Shown here piece by piece: positions 41,000 through 54,722 of a stretch of DNA of 64,000 nt. Positions within the stretch are counted from its first letter, which is position 1. Each line of letters begins with the position of its first letter. Under the pieces are notes generated by a model. That model was not told where the DNA came from. It ran no database searches and was given only the letters and a program-made list of their open reading frames with translations. Source of the DNA: Diplolepis rosae (lineage: Eukaryota; Arthropoda; Insecta; Hymenoptera; Diplolepididae); the NCBI GenBank assembly GCA_030998225.1, contig JAPYXD010000308.1:5032001-5096000 (forward strand), in the 5' to 3' direction. Position numbers and translations under genes: made by a program.

Positions 41000-43270
41000 C
41001 CATATGTCAGGTAGGACGCGGATGGGCTGGGTAGTAGATGAACTTTCACCTTAACGATTTGCGAGTCGAAAACTGCCTTTTAGAAAACTTACAGGATCCG
41101 GGAAGATACATATATTCCCATTTTAAATTTTGGATCCATATGTCAGGTAGAAACTCGGATGGGCTGGGAGCAGATGTACTTCCACCTTTTCGATTTGCAA
41201 GTCGACAACTCCCTTTTAAAAAACGGATTAGATCTGGGGAGTAACTTATTTCCGTATTATAATTTCTGGGTCCATATGTCAGGTAGGAACTGGATAGCGA
41301 CGAGTAGCAGATATACTTTCACGATAAAAATTTGCAAGTCGAAAACTGCCTTTTAGAAAAAGGACAGGAGCCGGTAAGATACATGTATTCGCATTTTAAT
41401 TTTTGGATCCATATGTCAGGTAGAAACTTGGATGGGCTGGGAGCGGATGTACTTCCACCTTAACGATTTGCAAGTCGACAACTGCCTGTTAAAAAACGGA
41501 CTAGATATGGGGAGTAACTTATTTCCGTATTTTAATTGCTGGATCCATATGTCAGGTAGAAACTGGGTAGGGACGAGTAGCAGATGTTCTTTCATGTTAA
41601 ATATTTGCAAGTCGACAACTGCATTTTAAAAAACGGACTATATCTGGGGTGTATCTTATTTCCGTATTTTAATTTCTGGATCCATATGTCAGGTAGGAAC
41701 CGTGTTGGGCTGGGTAGCAGATGTACTTTCATCTTAACAATGTGCATGCCGACAGCTGACTTTTAAAAAAGAAACAAGATCCGGGTAGAAACATATTTCC
41801 GTATTTTAATTACTGGATCCATTTGTCAGGTAGGAACCGGGTTGGGCTGGGTAGCAGATGTATTTTCACCTAAACGATTTGCAAGTCCACAACTGCCTTT
41901 TAAAAAACGGAGTAGCTACGGGTAGAAACTTATTCCCGTATTTCGATTTCTGGGTCCATATGTCAGGTAGGAACTTGGATGGGCTGGGAGCAGATGTGCT
42001 TCCACCTTAACGATTTGCAAGTCGATAAATGCCCTTTAAATACGGACTAGATCTGGGGAGTACCTTATTTTCCTATTTTAATTTCTGGATCCATATGTCA
42101 GGTAGGAACCGGGTTGGGCTGGGTAGCAGATGTACTTTCACCTAAACGATTTGCAAGTCGACAACTGCCTTTTAAAAAACGGAGTAGCTACGGGTAGAAA
42201 CTTATTCCCGTATTTCAATTTCTGGGTCCATATGTCAGGTAGGAACTTGGATGGGCTGGGAGCAGATGTACTTCCACCTTAACGATTTGCAAGTCAACAA
42301 CTGCCTTTTAAAGAACGGACTAGATCTGGGGAGTAACTTATTTTCCTATTTTAATTTCTGGATCCATATGTCAGGTAGGAACCGGGTTGGGCTTGGTAGC
42401 AGATCTACTTTTACCTGAACAATGTGCAAGTCGTCAACTGCCTTTTAAAAAAAAGAATAGAAACTGGTAGAAACGTATTTCCGTATTTAAATTTCTGGAT
42501 CCATATGCCAGGTAGGAACCGGGTTGGGCTGGGTAGCAGATGTACTTTCAACTTAACAATGTTCATGCCGACAGCTGACTTTTAAAAAAGAAACAAGATC
42601 CGGGTAGAAACATATTTTCGTATTTTAATTTTTTGGTCCATATGTCAGGTAGGACGCGGATGGGCTGGGTAGAAGATGAAATTTCACCTTAACGATTTGC
42701 GAGTCGAAAACTGCCTTTTAGAAAACGTACAGGATCCGGGAAGATACATATATTCCCATTTTAAATTTTGGATCTATATGTCAGGTAGAAACTTGGATGG
42801 GCTGGGAGCAGATGTACTTCCACCTTTTCGATTTGCAAGTCGACAACTCCCTTTTATAAAACGGATTAGATCTGGGGAGTAACTTATTTCCGTATTATAA
42901 TTTCTGGGTCCATATGTCAGGTAGGAACTGGATAGCGACGAGTAGCAGATATACTTTCACGATAAAAATTTGCAAGTCGAAAACTGCCTTTTAGAAAAAG
43001 GACAGGAGCCGGTAAGATACATGTATTCGCATTTTAATTTTTGGATCCATATGTCAGGTATAAACTTGGATGGGCTGGGAGCGGATGTACTTCCACCTTA
43101 ACGATTTGCAAGTCGACAACTGCCTGTTAAAAAACGGACTAGATATGGGGAGTAACTTATTTCCGTATTTTAATTTCTGGATCCATATGTCAGGTAGAAA
43201 CTGGGTAGGGACGAGTAGCAGATGTACTTTCACATTAACAATTTACAAGATAACTTCCTTTTAGAAAGTA
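41000..43270. repeat. Twelve-monomer duplication (1,638 bp) private to D2
   Basis: Anchor 41,000 and the following monomers (41,038, 41,159, 41,432) recur at 42,638 (42,676, 43,070), +1,638 bp. Copy 1 (D1) has a single version at 19,147-19,773. The second occurrence in D2 is the one closer to D1: it shares ATCTATATGTCAGG and TATAAAACGGATTAG with 19,280-19,380, whereas the first does not. Confidence 0.82.
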
Positions 43271-43854
43271 GAAAGTATCCTTGAAGATATATATATTCGC
43301 ATTTCAATTTCTGGATCCATATGTCAGGTAGGAACTTGGATGGGCTGGGAGCAGATGTGCTTCCACCTTAACGATTTGCAAGTCGTCAACTGCCCTTTAA
43401 AAACGGACTAGATCTGGGGAGTAACTTATTTCCGTATTTTAATATCTGGATCCATATGTCAGGTAGGAACTGGGTTGGGCTGGGTAGCAGATGTACTTTC
43501 ACCTTAACAATATACAAGATAACTGCCTTTCAGAAAGTAGAAAGGATCCTTGCAGACACATATATTCGCATTTCAATTTCTGGGTCCAAATGTCAGTTAG
43601 GAACGTGGATAGGCTGGGAACAAATGTACTTTCACCTTAACAATTTACAAGATAACTGCCTTTTAGAAAGTAGAAATGATCCTTGAAGATACATATATTC
43701 GGATTTCAATTTCTACGTCCATATGTCAGGTAGGAACTTGGATGGGCTGGGAGCAGATGTACTTCCACCTTAACGATATGCAAGTCGACAACTGCCTTTC
43801 AAATAACGGACTAGATCTGGGGAGTAACTTATTTCCGTATTTCAATTTCTGGGT

Positions 43855-46000
43855 CCATATTTCAGGTGGGAACTTAGATGGGCTGGGTAGCAGATGTACT
43901 TTCACCTTAATAATGTGCAAGCCGACAACTGCCTTTTAGAAAAAGGACTGGATCCGGGAAGATACTTATTTTCGTATTTCAATTTCTGGATCCATATGTC
44001 AGGTAGAAACTTGGATGGGCTGGGAGCAGATGTACTTCCACCTTTACGATTTGCAAGTCGACAACTGCCCTTTAAAAACGGACTAGATCTGGGGAGTAAC
44101 TTGTTTCCGTATTTCAATTTCTGGGTCCATATTTCAGGTGGGAACTTAGATGGGCTGGGTAGCAGATGTACTTTCACCTTAATAATGTGCAAGCCGACAA
44201 CTGCCTTTTAGAAAACGGACAGGCTCCGGGAAGATACATATATTCGCATTTTAATTTCTGGGTCCATATGTCAGGTAGGAACTTGGATGGGCTGGGAGCA
44301 GATGTACTTCCACCTTTACGATTTGCAAGTCGACAAATCCCTTTAAAAACGGACTAGATCTGGGGAGTAACTTGTTTCCGTATTTCAATTTCTGGGTCCA
44401 TATTTCAGGTGGGAACTTAGATGGGCTGGGTAGCAGATGTACTTTCACCTTAATAATGTGCAAGCCGACAACTGCCTTTAAGAAAACGGACAGGCTCCGG
44501 TAAGATACATATATTCGCATTTCAATTTCTGGGTCCATATGTCAGGTAGGAACTTGGATGGGCTGGGAGCAGATGTACTTCCACCTTTACGATTTGCAAG
44601 TCGACAACTGCCCTTTAAAAACGGACTAGATCTGGGGAGTAACTTGTTTCCGTATTTTAATTTCTGTGTCCATGTGTCAGGTAGGAACTTGGATGGGCTG
44701 GGAGAAGATGTACTTTCACCTTAACGATTTGCAAGTCAACAACTGCCTTTTAAAGAACGGACTAGACCTGGGGAGTAACTTATTTCCGTATTTTAATTTT
44801 TGGGTCCATATGTCTGGTAGGAACCGGGTTGGGCTGGGTAGCAGATGTAATTTCACCTTAACAATGTGCAAGCCGACAGCTGACTTATAAAAACGAAACA
44901 AGATCCGGGTAGAAACATATTTTCGTATTTTAATTTCTGGGTCCATATGTCAGGTAGGACGCGGATGGGCTGGGTAGTAGATGAACTTTCACCTTAACGA
45001 TTTGCGAGTCCAAAACTGCCTTTTAGAAAACGAACAGGAGCCGGTATAATACCTATATTGGCATTTCAATTTCTGGGTCCTTATGTGAGGTAGGAACTTG
45101 AATGGGCTGGGAAGCAGATGTACTTTCACCTTAATAATGTGCAAGCCGACAACTGCCTTTTAAAAAACGGACTAGATCTGGGGAGTAACTTATTTCCGTA
45201 TTATAATTTCTGGGTCGATTTGTCCGGTAGGAACGCGGATGGGCTGGGTAGCAGATGTACTTTCAAATTAACAATGTGCAAGGCGACAAATGCCTTTGAG
45301 AAAACGGACAGGATCCGGTAAGATACATATATTGGCATTTTAATTTCTGGATCCATATGTCAGGTAGGAACTTGGATGGGCTGGGAGCAGATGTACAGCC
45401 ACCTTAACGATTTGCATGACGACAACTGCCTTTTAAAGAACGGACTAGATCTGGGGAGTAACTTATTTTCCTATTTTAATTTCTGGATCCATATGTCAGG
45501 TAGGAACCGGGTTGGGCTTGGTAGCAGATGTACTTTCACCTTAACAATGTGCAAGCCGACAGCTGACTTATAAAAAAGAAACAAGATCCGGGTAGAAACA
45601 TATTTTCGTATTTTAATTTTTTGGTCCATATGTCAGGTAGGACGCGGATGTGCTGGGTAGAAGATGAAATTTCACCTTAACGATTTGCGAGTCGATAACT
45701 GCCTTTTAGAAAACGTACAGGATCCGGGAAGATACATATATTCCCATTTTAAATTTTGGATCCATATGTCAGGTAGAAACTTGGATTTGCAAGTCGACAA
45801 CTGCCTGTTAAAAAACGGACTAGATATGGGGAGTAACTTATTTCCGTATTATAATTTCTGGATCCATATGTCAGGTAGGAGCTGGGTAGGGACGAGTAGC
45901 AGATGTACTTTCACATTAACAATGTGCAAGCCGACAGCTGACTTATAAAAAAGAAACAAGATCCGGGTAGAAACATATTTTCGAATTTAAATTTTTTGGT
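43855..46000. repeat. HOR remnant R2
   Basis: Counterpart of R1 with about six extra monomers at its start (offset relative to copy 1 rises from 23,491 to 24,301 bp). It then matches R1 from 44,716 (20,421) onward, including the truncated monomer at 45,762-45,863. One monomer near 43,930-44,000 is a chimera of the QADNCLL-type left half with the GGACTGGATCCGGGAAGAT right half. Confidence 0.78.
45762..45863. repeat. 102-bp truncated monomer (R2)
   Basis: Same deletion junction, at +24,301 from the R1 copy. This is the last occurrence; none is seen in block E. Confidence 0.92.
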
Positions 46001-47810
46001 CCATATGTCATGTAGGACGCGGATGGGCTGGGAGCAGATGTACTTCCACCTTTACGATTTGCTAGTCGACAACTGCCCTTTAAAAACGGACTAGATCTGG
46101 GGAGTAACTTGTTTCCGTATTTCAATTTCTGGATCCATATTTCAGGTGGGAACTTAGATGGGCTGGGTGCAGATGTACTTTCACCTTAATAATGTGCAAG
46201 CCGACAACTGCCTTTAAAAAACGGACAGGCTCCGGGAAGATACATATATTCACATTTTAATTTCTAGGTCCATATGTCAGGTAGGAACTTGGATGGGCTG
46301 GGAGCAGATGTACTTCCACCTTAACGATTTGCAAGTCGACAACTGCCTGTTAAAAAGCGGACTAGATCTCGGGGGTAACTTATTTCCGTATTTTAATTTC
46401 TGGATCCATATGTCAGGTAGGAACTGGGTAGGGACGAGTAGCAGATGTACTTTCAGGTTAAAAATTTGCAAGTCGACAACTGCATTTTAAAAAACGGACT
46501 AGATCTGGGGAGTAACTTGTTTCCGTATTTTAATTTCTGGATCCATATACCAGGTAGGAACCGGGTTGGGCTGGGTAATAGATGTACTTTCACCTTAACA
46601 ATGTCAAAGCCGATAGCTGACTTTCAAAAAGAAACAAGATCCGGGTAGAAACATATTTTCGTATTTTAATGTTTTGGTCCATATGTCAGGTAGTACGCGG
46701 ATGGGCCGAGTTGCAGATGTACTTTCACCTTCATAATGTGAAAGCCGACAACTGCCTTTTAGAAAACGGACAGGCTCCGGGAAGATACATATATTCACAT
46801 TTTAATTTCTGGGTCCATATGTCATGTAGGAACTTGGATGGGCTGGGAGCAGATGTACTTCCACCTTTACGATTTGCAAGTCGACAACTGCCCTTTAAAA
46901 ACGGACTAGATCTGGGGAGTAACTTGTTTCCGTATTTCAATTTCTGGGTCCATATTTCAGGTGGGAACTTAGATGGGCTGGGTAGCAGATGTACTTTCAC
47001 CTTAATAATGTGCAAGCCGACAACTGCCTTTTAGAAAACGGACAGGCTCCGGGAAGATACATATATTCGCATTTCAATTTCTGGGTCATTTTGTCAGGTA
47101 GGAACTTGGATGGGCTGGGAGCAGATGTACTTCCACCTTTACGATTTGCAAGTCGACAAATCCCTTTAAAAACGGACTAGATCTGGGGAGTAACTTGTTT
47201 CCGTATTTCAATTTCTGGGTCCATATTTCAGGTGGGAACTTAGATGGGCTGGGTAGCAGATGTACTTTCACCTTAATAATGTGCAAGCCGACAACTGCCT
47301 TTTAGAAAACGGAGAGGCTCCGGGAAGATACATATATATTCAAATTTTAATTTCTGGGTCCATATGTCAGGTAGGAACTTGGATGGGCTGGGAGCAGATG
47401 TACTTCCACCTTTACGATTTGCAAGTCGACAACTCCCTTTTAAAAAACGGACTAGATCTGGGAAGTAACTTATTTCCGTATTTTAATTTCTGAATCCATA
47501 TGGCAGGTAGGAACTGGGTAGGGACAAGCAGCAGATGTACTTTCAAGATAAAAATTTGCAAGTCGACAACTGCATTTTAAAAAACGGACTAGATCCGGGG
47601 AGTGACTTATTACCGTATTTTAATTTCTGGATCCATATGTCAGGTAGGAACTGGGTAGCGAAGAGTAGCAGATGTACTTTCACGTTAAAAATTTGCAAAT
47701 CGACAACTGCCCTTTAAAAACGGACTAGATCTGGGGAGTAACTTGTTTCCGTATTTAAATTTCTGGGTCCATATTTCAGGTGGAAACTTAGATGGGCTGG
47801 GTAGCAGATG
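46001..47810. repeat. HOR unit A3, partial copy
   Basis: Start of a third large unit. It follows A2 at +24,301 and B2 at +19,285. Its GGGTCATTTTGTCAGG variant near 47,090 is shared with B2 but not A1 or A2. Homology in order stops near 47.8 kb, where a monomer with TGTATTTACACCTTAATGAT appears and a different arrangement begins. Confidence 0.8.
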
Positions 47811-50534
47811 TATTTACACCTTAATGATGTGCAAGCCGACAACTGCCTTTTAGAAAACGAAAAGGCTCCGGTAAGATACATATATTCGCATTTCAATTTC
47901 TGGGTCCATATGTCAGGTAGGAACTTGGATGGGCTGGGAGCAGATGTACTTTCACCTTAACGAGTTGCGTGACGACAACTGCCTTTTAAAGAACGGACTA
48001 GATCTGGGGAGTAACGAATTTCCGTATTTTAATTTTTGGGTCCATATGTCAGGTAGGGACTGGGTAGCGAAGAGTAGCAGATGTACTTTCACGTTAAAAA
48101 TTTGCAAATCGACAACTGCCCTTTAAAAACGGACTAGATCTGGGGAGTAACTTGTTTCCGTATTTTAATTTCTGAATCCATATACCATGTGGAAACTGGG
48201 TAGGGACGAGTAGCAGATGTAATTTCACCTTAACAATGTGCAAGCCGACAGCTGACTTTTAAAAAAGAAACAAGATCCGGGTGGAAACATATTTTCGTAT
48301 TTTAATTTTTTGGTCCATATGTCAGGTAGGACGCAGATGGGCCGAGTTGCAGATGTACTTTCACCTTAACAATTTACAAGATAACTGCCTTTTAGAAAGT
48401 AGAAAGGATCCTTGTAGACACATATATTCGCATTTCAATTTCTGGGTCCATATGTCAGGTAGGAACTTGGATGGGCTGGGAGCAGATGTACTTCCACCTT
48501 AACGATATGCAAGTCGACAACTGCCCTTTAAAAAAGTACTATCTCTGGGGAGTAAATTATTTCCGTATTTTAATTTCTGGATCCATATGTCAGGTAGGAA
48601 CTGGGTAGGGACAAGTAGCAGATGAACTTTCACGATAAAAATTTGCAAGTCGAAAACTGCCTTTTAGAAAACGTACAGGATCCGGGAAGATACATATATT
48701 CGCATTTTAATTTCTGGATCCATATGTCAGGTAGTAACTTGGATGGGCTGGGAGCAGATGTGCTTCCACCTAAACGATTTGCAAGTCGACAACTGCCCTT
48801 TAAAAACGGACTAGATCTGGGGAGTAACTTATTTCCGTATTTTAATTTCTGGATCCATATGTCAGGTAGGAACTGGGTAGCGACGAGTAGCAGATGTATT
48901 TTCACATTAAAAATTTTCAAGTCGACAACTGCCTTTTAAAAACGGACTTGATCTGGGGAGTAACTTGTTTCCGTATTTTAATTTCTGGATCCATGTACCA
49001 GGTACGAAACGGGTTGGGCTGAGTAGCAGATGTACTTTCACCTTAAGAATTTACAAGATAACTGCCTTTTAGAAAGTAGAAAGGATCCTTGAAGATACAT
49101 ATTATCGCATTTCAATTTCTGGGTCCATATGTCAGGTAGGAACTGGGTAGGGACAAGTAGCAGATGTACTTTCACGTTAAAAATTTGCAAGTCGAAAACT
49201 GCCTTTTAGAAAACGTACAGGATCCAGGAAGATACATATATTCCCATTTTAAATTTTGGATCCATATGTCAGGTAGAAACTTGGATGGGCTGGGAGCAGA
49301 TGTATTTCCACGTTTACGATTTGCAAGTCGACAACTCCCTTTTAAAAAACGGACTAGATCTGGGGAGTAACTTATTTCCGTATTATAATTTCTGGGTCCA
49401 TATGTCAGGTAGGAACTGGATAGAGACGAGTAGCAGATGAACTTTCACGATAAAAATTTGCAAGTCGAAAACTGCCTTTTAGAAAACGTACAGGATCCGG
49501 GAAGATACATATATTCCCATTTTAAATTTTGGATCCATATGTCAGGTAGAAACTTGGATGGGCTGGGAGCAGATGTACTTCCACCTTTACGATTTGCAAG
49601 TCGACAACTCCCTTTTAAAAAACGGACTAGATATGGGGAGTAACTTATATCCGTATAATAATTTCTGGATCCATATGTCAGGTAGGAGCTGGGTAGGGAC
49701 GAGTAGCAGATGTACTTTCACGTTAAAAATTTGCAAGTCGACAACTGCCTTTTAAAAAACGGACTAGATCTGGGGAGTAACTTATTTCCGTATTTTAATT
49801 TCTGGATCCATATACCAGGTACGAACCGGGTTGAGCTGGGTAGCAGATGTACTTCCACCTTAACAATGTCAAAGCCGACAGCTGCCTTTTAGAAAAAGGA
49901 CTGGGTCCGGGAAGATACTTATTTTCGTATTTCAATTTCTGGATCCATATGTCAGGTAGGAACCGGGTTGGGTTGGGTAGCAGATGTACTTTTACCTTAA
50001 CAATGTGCAAGACGTCAACTGCCTCTTAAAAAAAAGAATAGATCCTGGTAGAAACCTATTTCCGTATTTTAATTTCTGGATCCATATACCAGGTAGGAAC
50101 CGGGTTGGGCTGGGTAGCAGATGTAATTCCACCTTTACGATTTGCAAGTCGACAACTCCCTTTTAAAAAACGGACCAGATCTGGGGAGTAACTTATTTCC
50201 GTTTTATAATTTCTGGATCCATATGTCAGGTAGGAACTGGGTAGCGACGAGTAGCAGATGTACTTTCACGTTAAAAATTTGCAAGTCGACAACTCCCTTT
50301 TAAAAAACGGACAAGATCTGGGGAGTAACTTGTTTCCGTATTTTAATTTCTGGATCCATGTACCAGGTACGAACCGGGTTGGGCTGGGTAGCAGATGTAC
50401 TTTCACCTTAATAATGTCAAAGCCGACAGCTGACTTTCAAAATGAAACAAGATCCGGGTAGAAACATATTTTCGTATTTTAATGTTTTGGTCCATATGTC
50501 AGGTAGTACGCGGAAGGGCCGAGTTGCTGATGTA

Positions 50535-50557
50535 CTTTCACATTCATAATGTGAAAG
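50535..50557. repeat. Perfect 23-bp inverted repeat
   Basis: Arms CTTTCACATT and AATGTGAAAG are exact reverse complements around a CAT centre. It lies in the monomer subtype with GTAGTACGCGGAAGGGCCGA and GTTGCTGATG. It could be a hairpin or a binding site for a dimeric protein; no function is shown. Confidence 0.85.
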
Positions 50558-53393
50558 CCGACAACTGCCTTTTAGAAAATGGACAGGCTCAGGGAAGATA
50601 CATATGTTCACATTTTAATTTCTGGGTCCATATGTCAGGTAGGAACTTGGATGGGCTGGGAGCAGATGTACTTCCACCTTTACGATTTGCAAGTCGACAA
50701 CTCCCTTTTAAAAAACGGACTAGATCTGGGAAGTAACTTATTTCCGTATTTTAATTTCTGGATCCATATGGCAGGTAGGACGCTAATGGGCTGGGTGGCA
50801 GATGTACTTTCACATTAATAATGTGCAAGCCGACAACTGCCTTTAAGAAAACGGACAGGCTCCGGTAAGATACATATATTCACATTTTAATTTCTGGGTC
50901 CATATGTCATGTAGGAACTTGGATGGGCTGGGAGCAGATGTACTTCCACCTTTACGATTTGCAAGTCGACAACTCCCTTTTAAAAAACGGAGCAGATCTG
51001 GGGAGTAACTTATTTCCGTTTTATAATTTCTGGATCCATATGTCAGGTAGTACGCGGAAGGGCCGAGTTGCTGATGTCTTTTCACATTCATAATGTGAAA
51101 GCCGACAACTGCCTTTTAGAAAATGGACAGGCTCAGGGAAGATACATATGTTCACATTTTAATTTCTGGGTCCATATGTCAGGTAGGAACTTGGATGGGC
51201 TGGGAGCAGATGTACTTCCACCTTTACGAAGTGCAAGTCGATAAAAATCCCTTTTAAAAAACGGACTAGATCTGGGAAGTAACTTATTTCCGTATTTTAA
51301 TTTCTGGATCCATATGGCAGGTAGGAACTGGGAAGGGACGAGTAGCAGATGTACTTTCAAGATAAAAATTTGCAATTCGAAAACTGCCTTTTAAAAAACG
51401 GACTAGCTGTGGGGAGTAATTTGTTTCCGTATTTTAATTTCTGGATCCATATACCAGGTACGAACCGGGTTGAACTGGGTAGCAGATGTATTTTCGACTT
51501 AACAATTTACAAGATAACTGCCTTTTAGAAAGTAGAAAGGATCCTTGAAGATACATATATTCGCATTTCAATTTCTGGGCCATTTTGTCAGGTAGGAACT
51601 GGGTAGGGACGAGTAGCAGATGTATTTTCACGTTAAAAATTTCCAAGTCGACAACAGCATTTTAAAAAACGGAATAGATCCGGGGAGTAACTTATTTCCA
51701 TATTTTAATTTCTGGATCCATATGTCAGCTAGGAACCGGGTTGGGCTGGGTAGCAGATGTACTTTCACCTTAACAATATACAAGATAACTGCCTTTTAGA
51801 AAGTAGAAAGGATCCTTGTAGATACATATATTCGCATTTCAATTTCTGTGTCCATATGTCAGGTAGGAACATGGATGGGCTGGGAGCAGATGTGCTTCCA
51901 CCTTAACGATTTGCAAGTCGTCAACTGCCCTTTAAAAACGGACTAGATCTGGGGAATAACTTATTTCCGTATTTTAATATCTGGATCCATATGTCAGGTA
52001 GAAACTGGGTAGCGACGAGTAGCAGATGTATTTTCACGTAAAAAATTTGCAAGTCGAAAAATGCCTTTTAAAAAACGGACTAGATATGGGGAGTAACTTG
52101 TTTCCGTATTTTAATTTCTGGATCCATATACCAGGTAGGAACCGGCTTGGGCTGGGTATTAGATGTACTTTCACCTTAACAATGTGCAAGCCGACAACTG
52201 CCTTTTAGAAAAAGGACTGGATCCGGGAAGATACTTATTTTCGTATTTCAATTTCTGGATCCATATGTCAGGTAGGAACCGGGATGGGTTTGGTAGCAGA
52301 TGTACTTTTACCTTAACAATGTGCAAGACGTCAATTGCCTCTTAAAAAAAAGAATAGATCCTGGTAGAAACCTATTTCCGTATTTTAATTTCTGGATCCA
52401 TATACCAGGTAGGAACCGGGTTGGGCTGGGTAGCTGATGTAATTCCACCTTTACGATTTGCAAGTCGACAACTCCCTTTTAAAAAACGGACTAGATCTGT
52501 GAAGTATGTTATTTCCGTATTTTAATTTCTGGATCCATATGGCAGGTAGGAACCGGGTTGGGCTTGGTAGCAGATGTATTTTCACCTTAACAATTTACAA
52601 GTAAAAGGCCTTTCAGAAAGTAGAAAGGATCCGGGAAGATACATATATTCGTTTTTCAATTTCTGGGTCGATATGTCAGGTAGGAACTTAGATGGGCTGG
52701 GTAGCAGATGTACTTTCACCTTAATAATGTGCAAGGCGACAACTGCCTTTTAGATACGAACAGGAGCCGGTATGATACATATATTCGCATTTCAATTTCT
52801 GGGTCCATATGTCAGGTAGGAACTTGGATGAGCTGGGTAGTAGATGAAATTTCACCTTAACGATTTGCGAATCGAATACTGCCTTTTAGAAAACGGACTA
52901 GATCTGGGGTGTAACTTATTTCCGTATTTTAATTTCTGGATCCATATGTCAGGTAGGAACCGGGTTGGGCTGGGTAGCAGATGTACTTTCAACTTAACAA
53001 TGTTCATGCCGACAGCTGACTTTTAAAAAAGAAACAAGATCCGGGTAGAAACATATTTTCGTATTTTAATTTTTTGGTCCATATGTCAGGTAGGACGCGA
53101 ATGGGCTGGGTAGCAGATGTACTTTCACCTTAATAATGTGCAAGCCGACAACTGCCTTTAAGAAAACGGACAGGCTCCGGTAAGATACATATATTCACAT
53201 TTTAATTTCTGGATCCATATGTCATGTAGGAACTTGGATGGGCTGGGAGCAGATGTACTTCCACCTTTACGATTTGCAAGTCGACAACTCCCTTTTAAAA
53301 AACAGACTAGATCTGGGGAGTGACTTATTTCCGTTTTATAATTTCTGGATCCATATGTCAGGTAGTACGCGGAAGGGCCGAGTTGCTGATGTA

Positions 53394-53416
53394 CTTTCAC
53401 ATTCATAATGTGAAAG
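53394..53416. repeat. Perfect 23-bp inverted repeat
   Basis: Same 10-bp arms and CAT centre as at 50,535. The next related monomer (53,666-53,688) has lost the outer pairs and keeps only a 7-bp arm. Confidence 0.85.
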
Positions 53417-54722
53417 CCGACAACTGCCTTTTAGAAAATGGACAGGCTCAGGGAAGATACATATGTTCACATTTTAATTTCTGGGTCCATATGTCAGGTA
53501 GGAACTTGGATGGGCTGGGAGCAGATGTACTTCCACCTTTACGATTTGCAAGTCGACAAATCCCTTTTAAAAAACGGACTAGATCTGGGAAGTAACTTAT
53601 TTCCGTATTTTAATTTCTGGATCCATATGTCAGGTAGTACGCGAGAGGGCCGAGTTGCTGATGTAATTTCACATTCATAATGTGATAGCCGACAACTGCC
53701 TTTTAGAAAATGGACAGGCTCAGGGAAGATACATATGTTCACATTTTAATTTCTGGGTCCATATGTCAGGTAGGAACTTGGATGGGCTGGGAGCAGATGT
53801 ACTTCCACCTTTACGATTTGCAAGTCGACAAATCCCTTTTAAAAAACGGACTAGATCTGGGAAGTAACTTATTTCCGTATTTTAATTTCTGGATCCATAT
53901 ACCAGTTACGAACCGGGTTAAACTGGGTAGCAGATGTATTTTCGACTTAACAATATACAAGATAACTGCCTTTTAGAAAAAGGACTGGATCCGGGAAGAT
54001 ACTTATTTTCGTATTTCAATTTCTGGATCCATATGTCTGGGAGGAACCGGGTTGGGTTTGGTAGCAGATGTAATTTCACGATAAAACTTTTCAAGTCGAC
54101 AACTGCCCTTTTAAAACGGACTAGATCTGGGGAATAACTTGTTTCCGTATTTTAATTTCTGGATCCATATACCAGGTACGAACCGGGTTGAGCTGGGTAG
54201 CAGATGTACTTTCACCTTAAGAATTTACAAGATAACTGCCTTTTAGAAAGTAGAAAGGATCCTTGAAGATACATATATTCGCATTTTAATTTTTGGATCC
54301 ATATGTCAAGCAGAAACTTGGATGGGCTGGGAGCAGATGTACTTCCACCTTAACGATTTGCAAGTCGACAACTGCATTTTAAAAAACGGACTAGATCTGG
54401 GGAGTAACTTATTTCCGTATTTTAATTTCTGGATCCATATGTCAGGTAGGAACCGGGTTGGGCTTGGTAGCAGATGTACTTTTACCTTAACAATGTGCAA
54501 GTCGTCAACTGCCTTTTAAAAAAAAGAATAGATCCTGGTAGAAAACTATTTCCGTATTTTAATTTCTGGATCCATATGTCAGGTAGGAACCGGGTTGGGC
54601 TGAGTAACAGATGTACTTTCACCTTAACAATGTGCAAGCCGACAGCTGACTTATAAAAAAGAAACAAGATCCGGGTAGAAACATATTTTCGAATTTAAAT
54701 TTTTTGGTCCATATGTCAGGTA

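Larger units (their letters stand above)
35513..43854. repeat. Divergent satellite block D2
   Basis: Counterpart of D1 at +21,717 (14,264 with 35,981; 15,232 with 36,949; 18,080 with 39,797). It is about 2 kb longer because of one extra monomer at ~40.73-40.86 kb and a 1,638-bp duplication beginning at 41,000. It contains two pairs of diverged monomers and one monomer (38,005-38,140) with a local cluster of substitutions. Confidence 0.85.
21700..46000. repeat. Third-order repeat, copy 2 (A-B-C-D-R, ~24.3 kb)
   Basis: Second copy of the large unit. It is collinear with copy 1 at an offset of ~21,717 bp as far as ~40.7 kb. The offset then rises to 21,853 (one extra monomer), 23,491 (a 1,638-bp, 12-monomer duplication) and 24,301 (~810 bp, six further monomers before the R segment). 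Copy 3 starts at 46,001 with the same A-type beginning. Confidence 0.87.
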
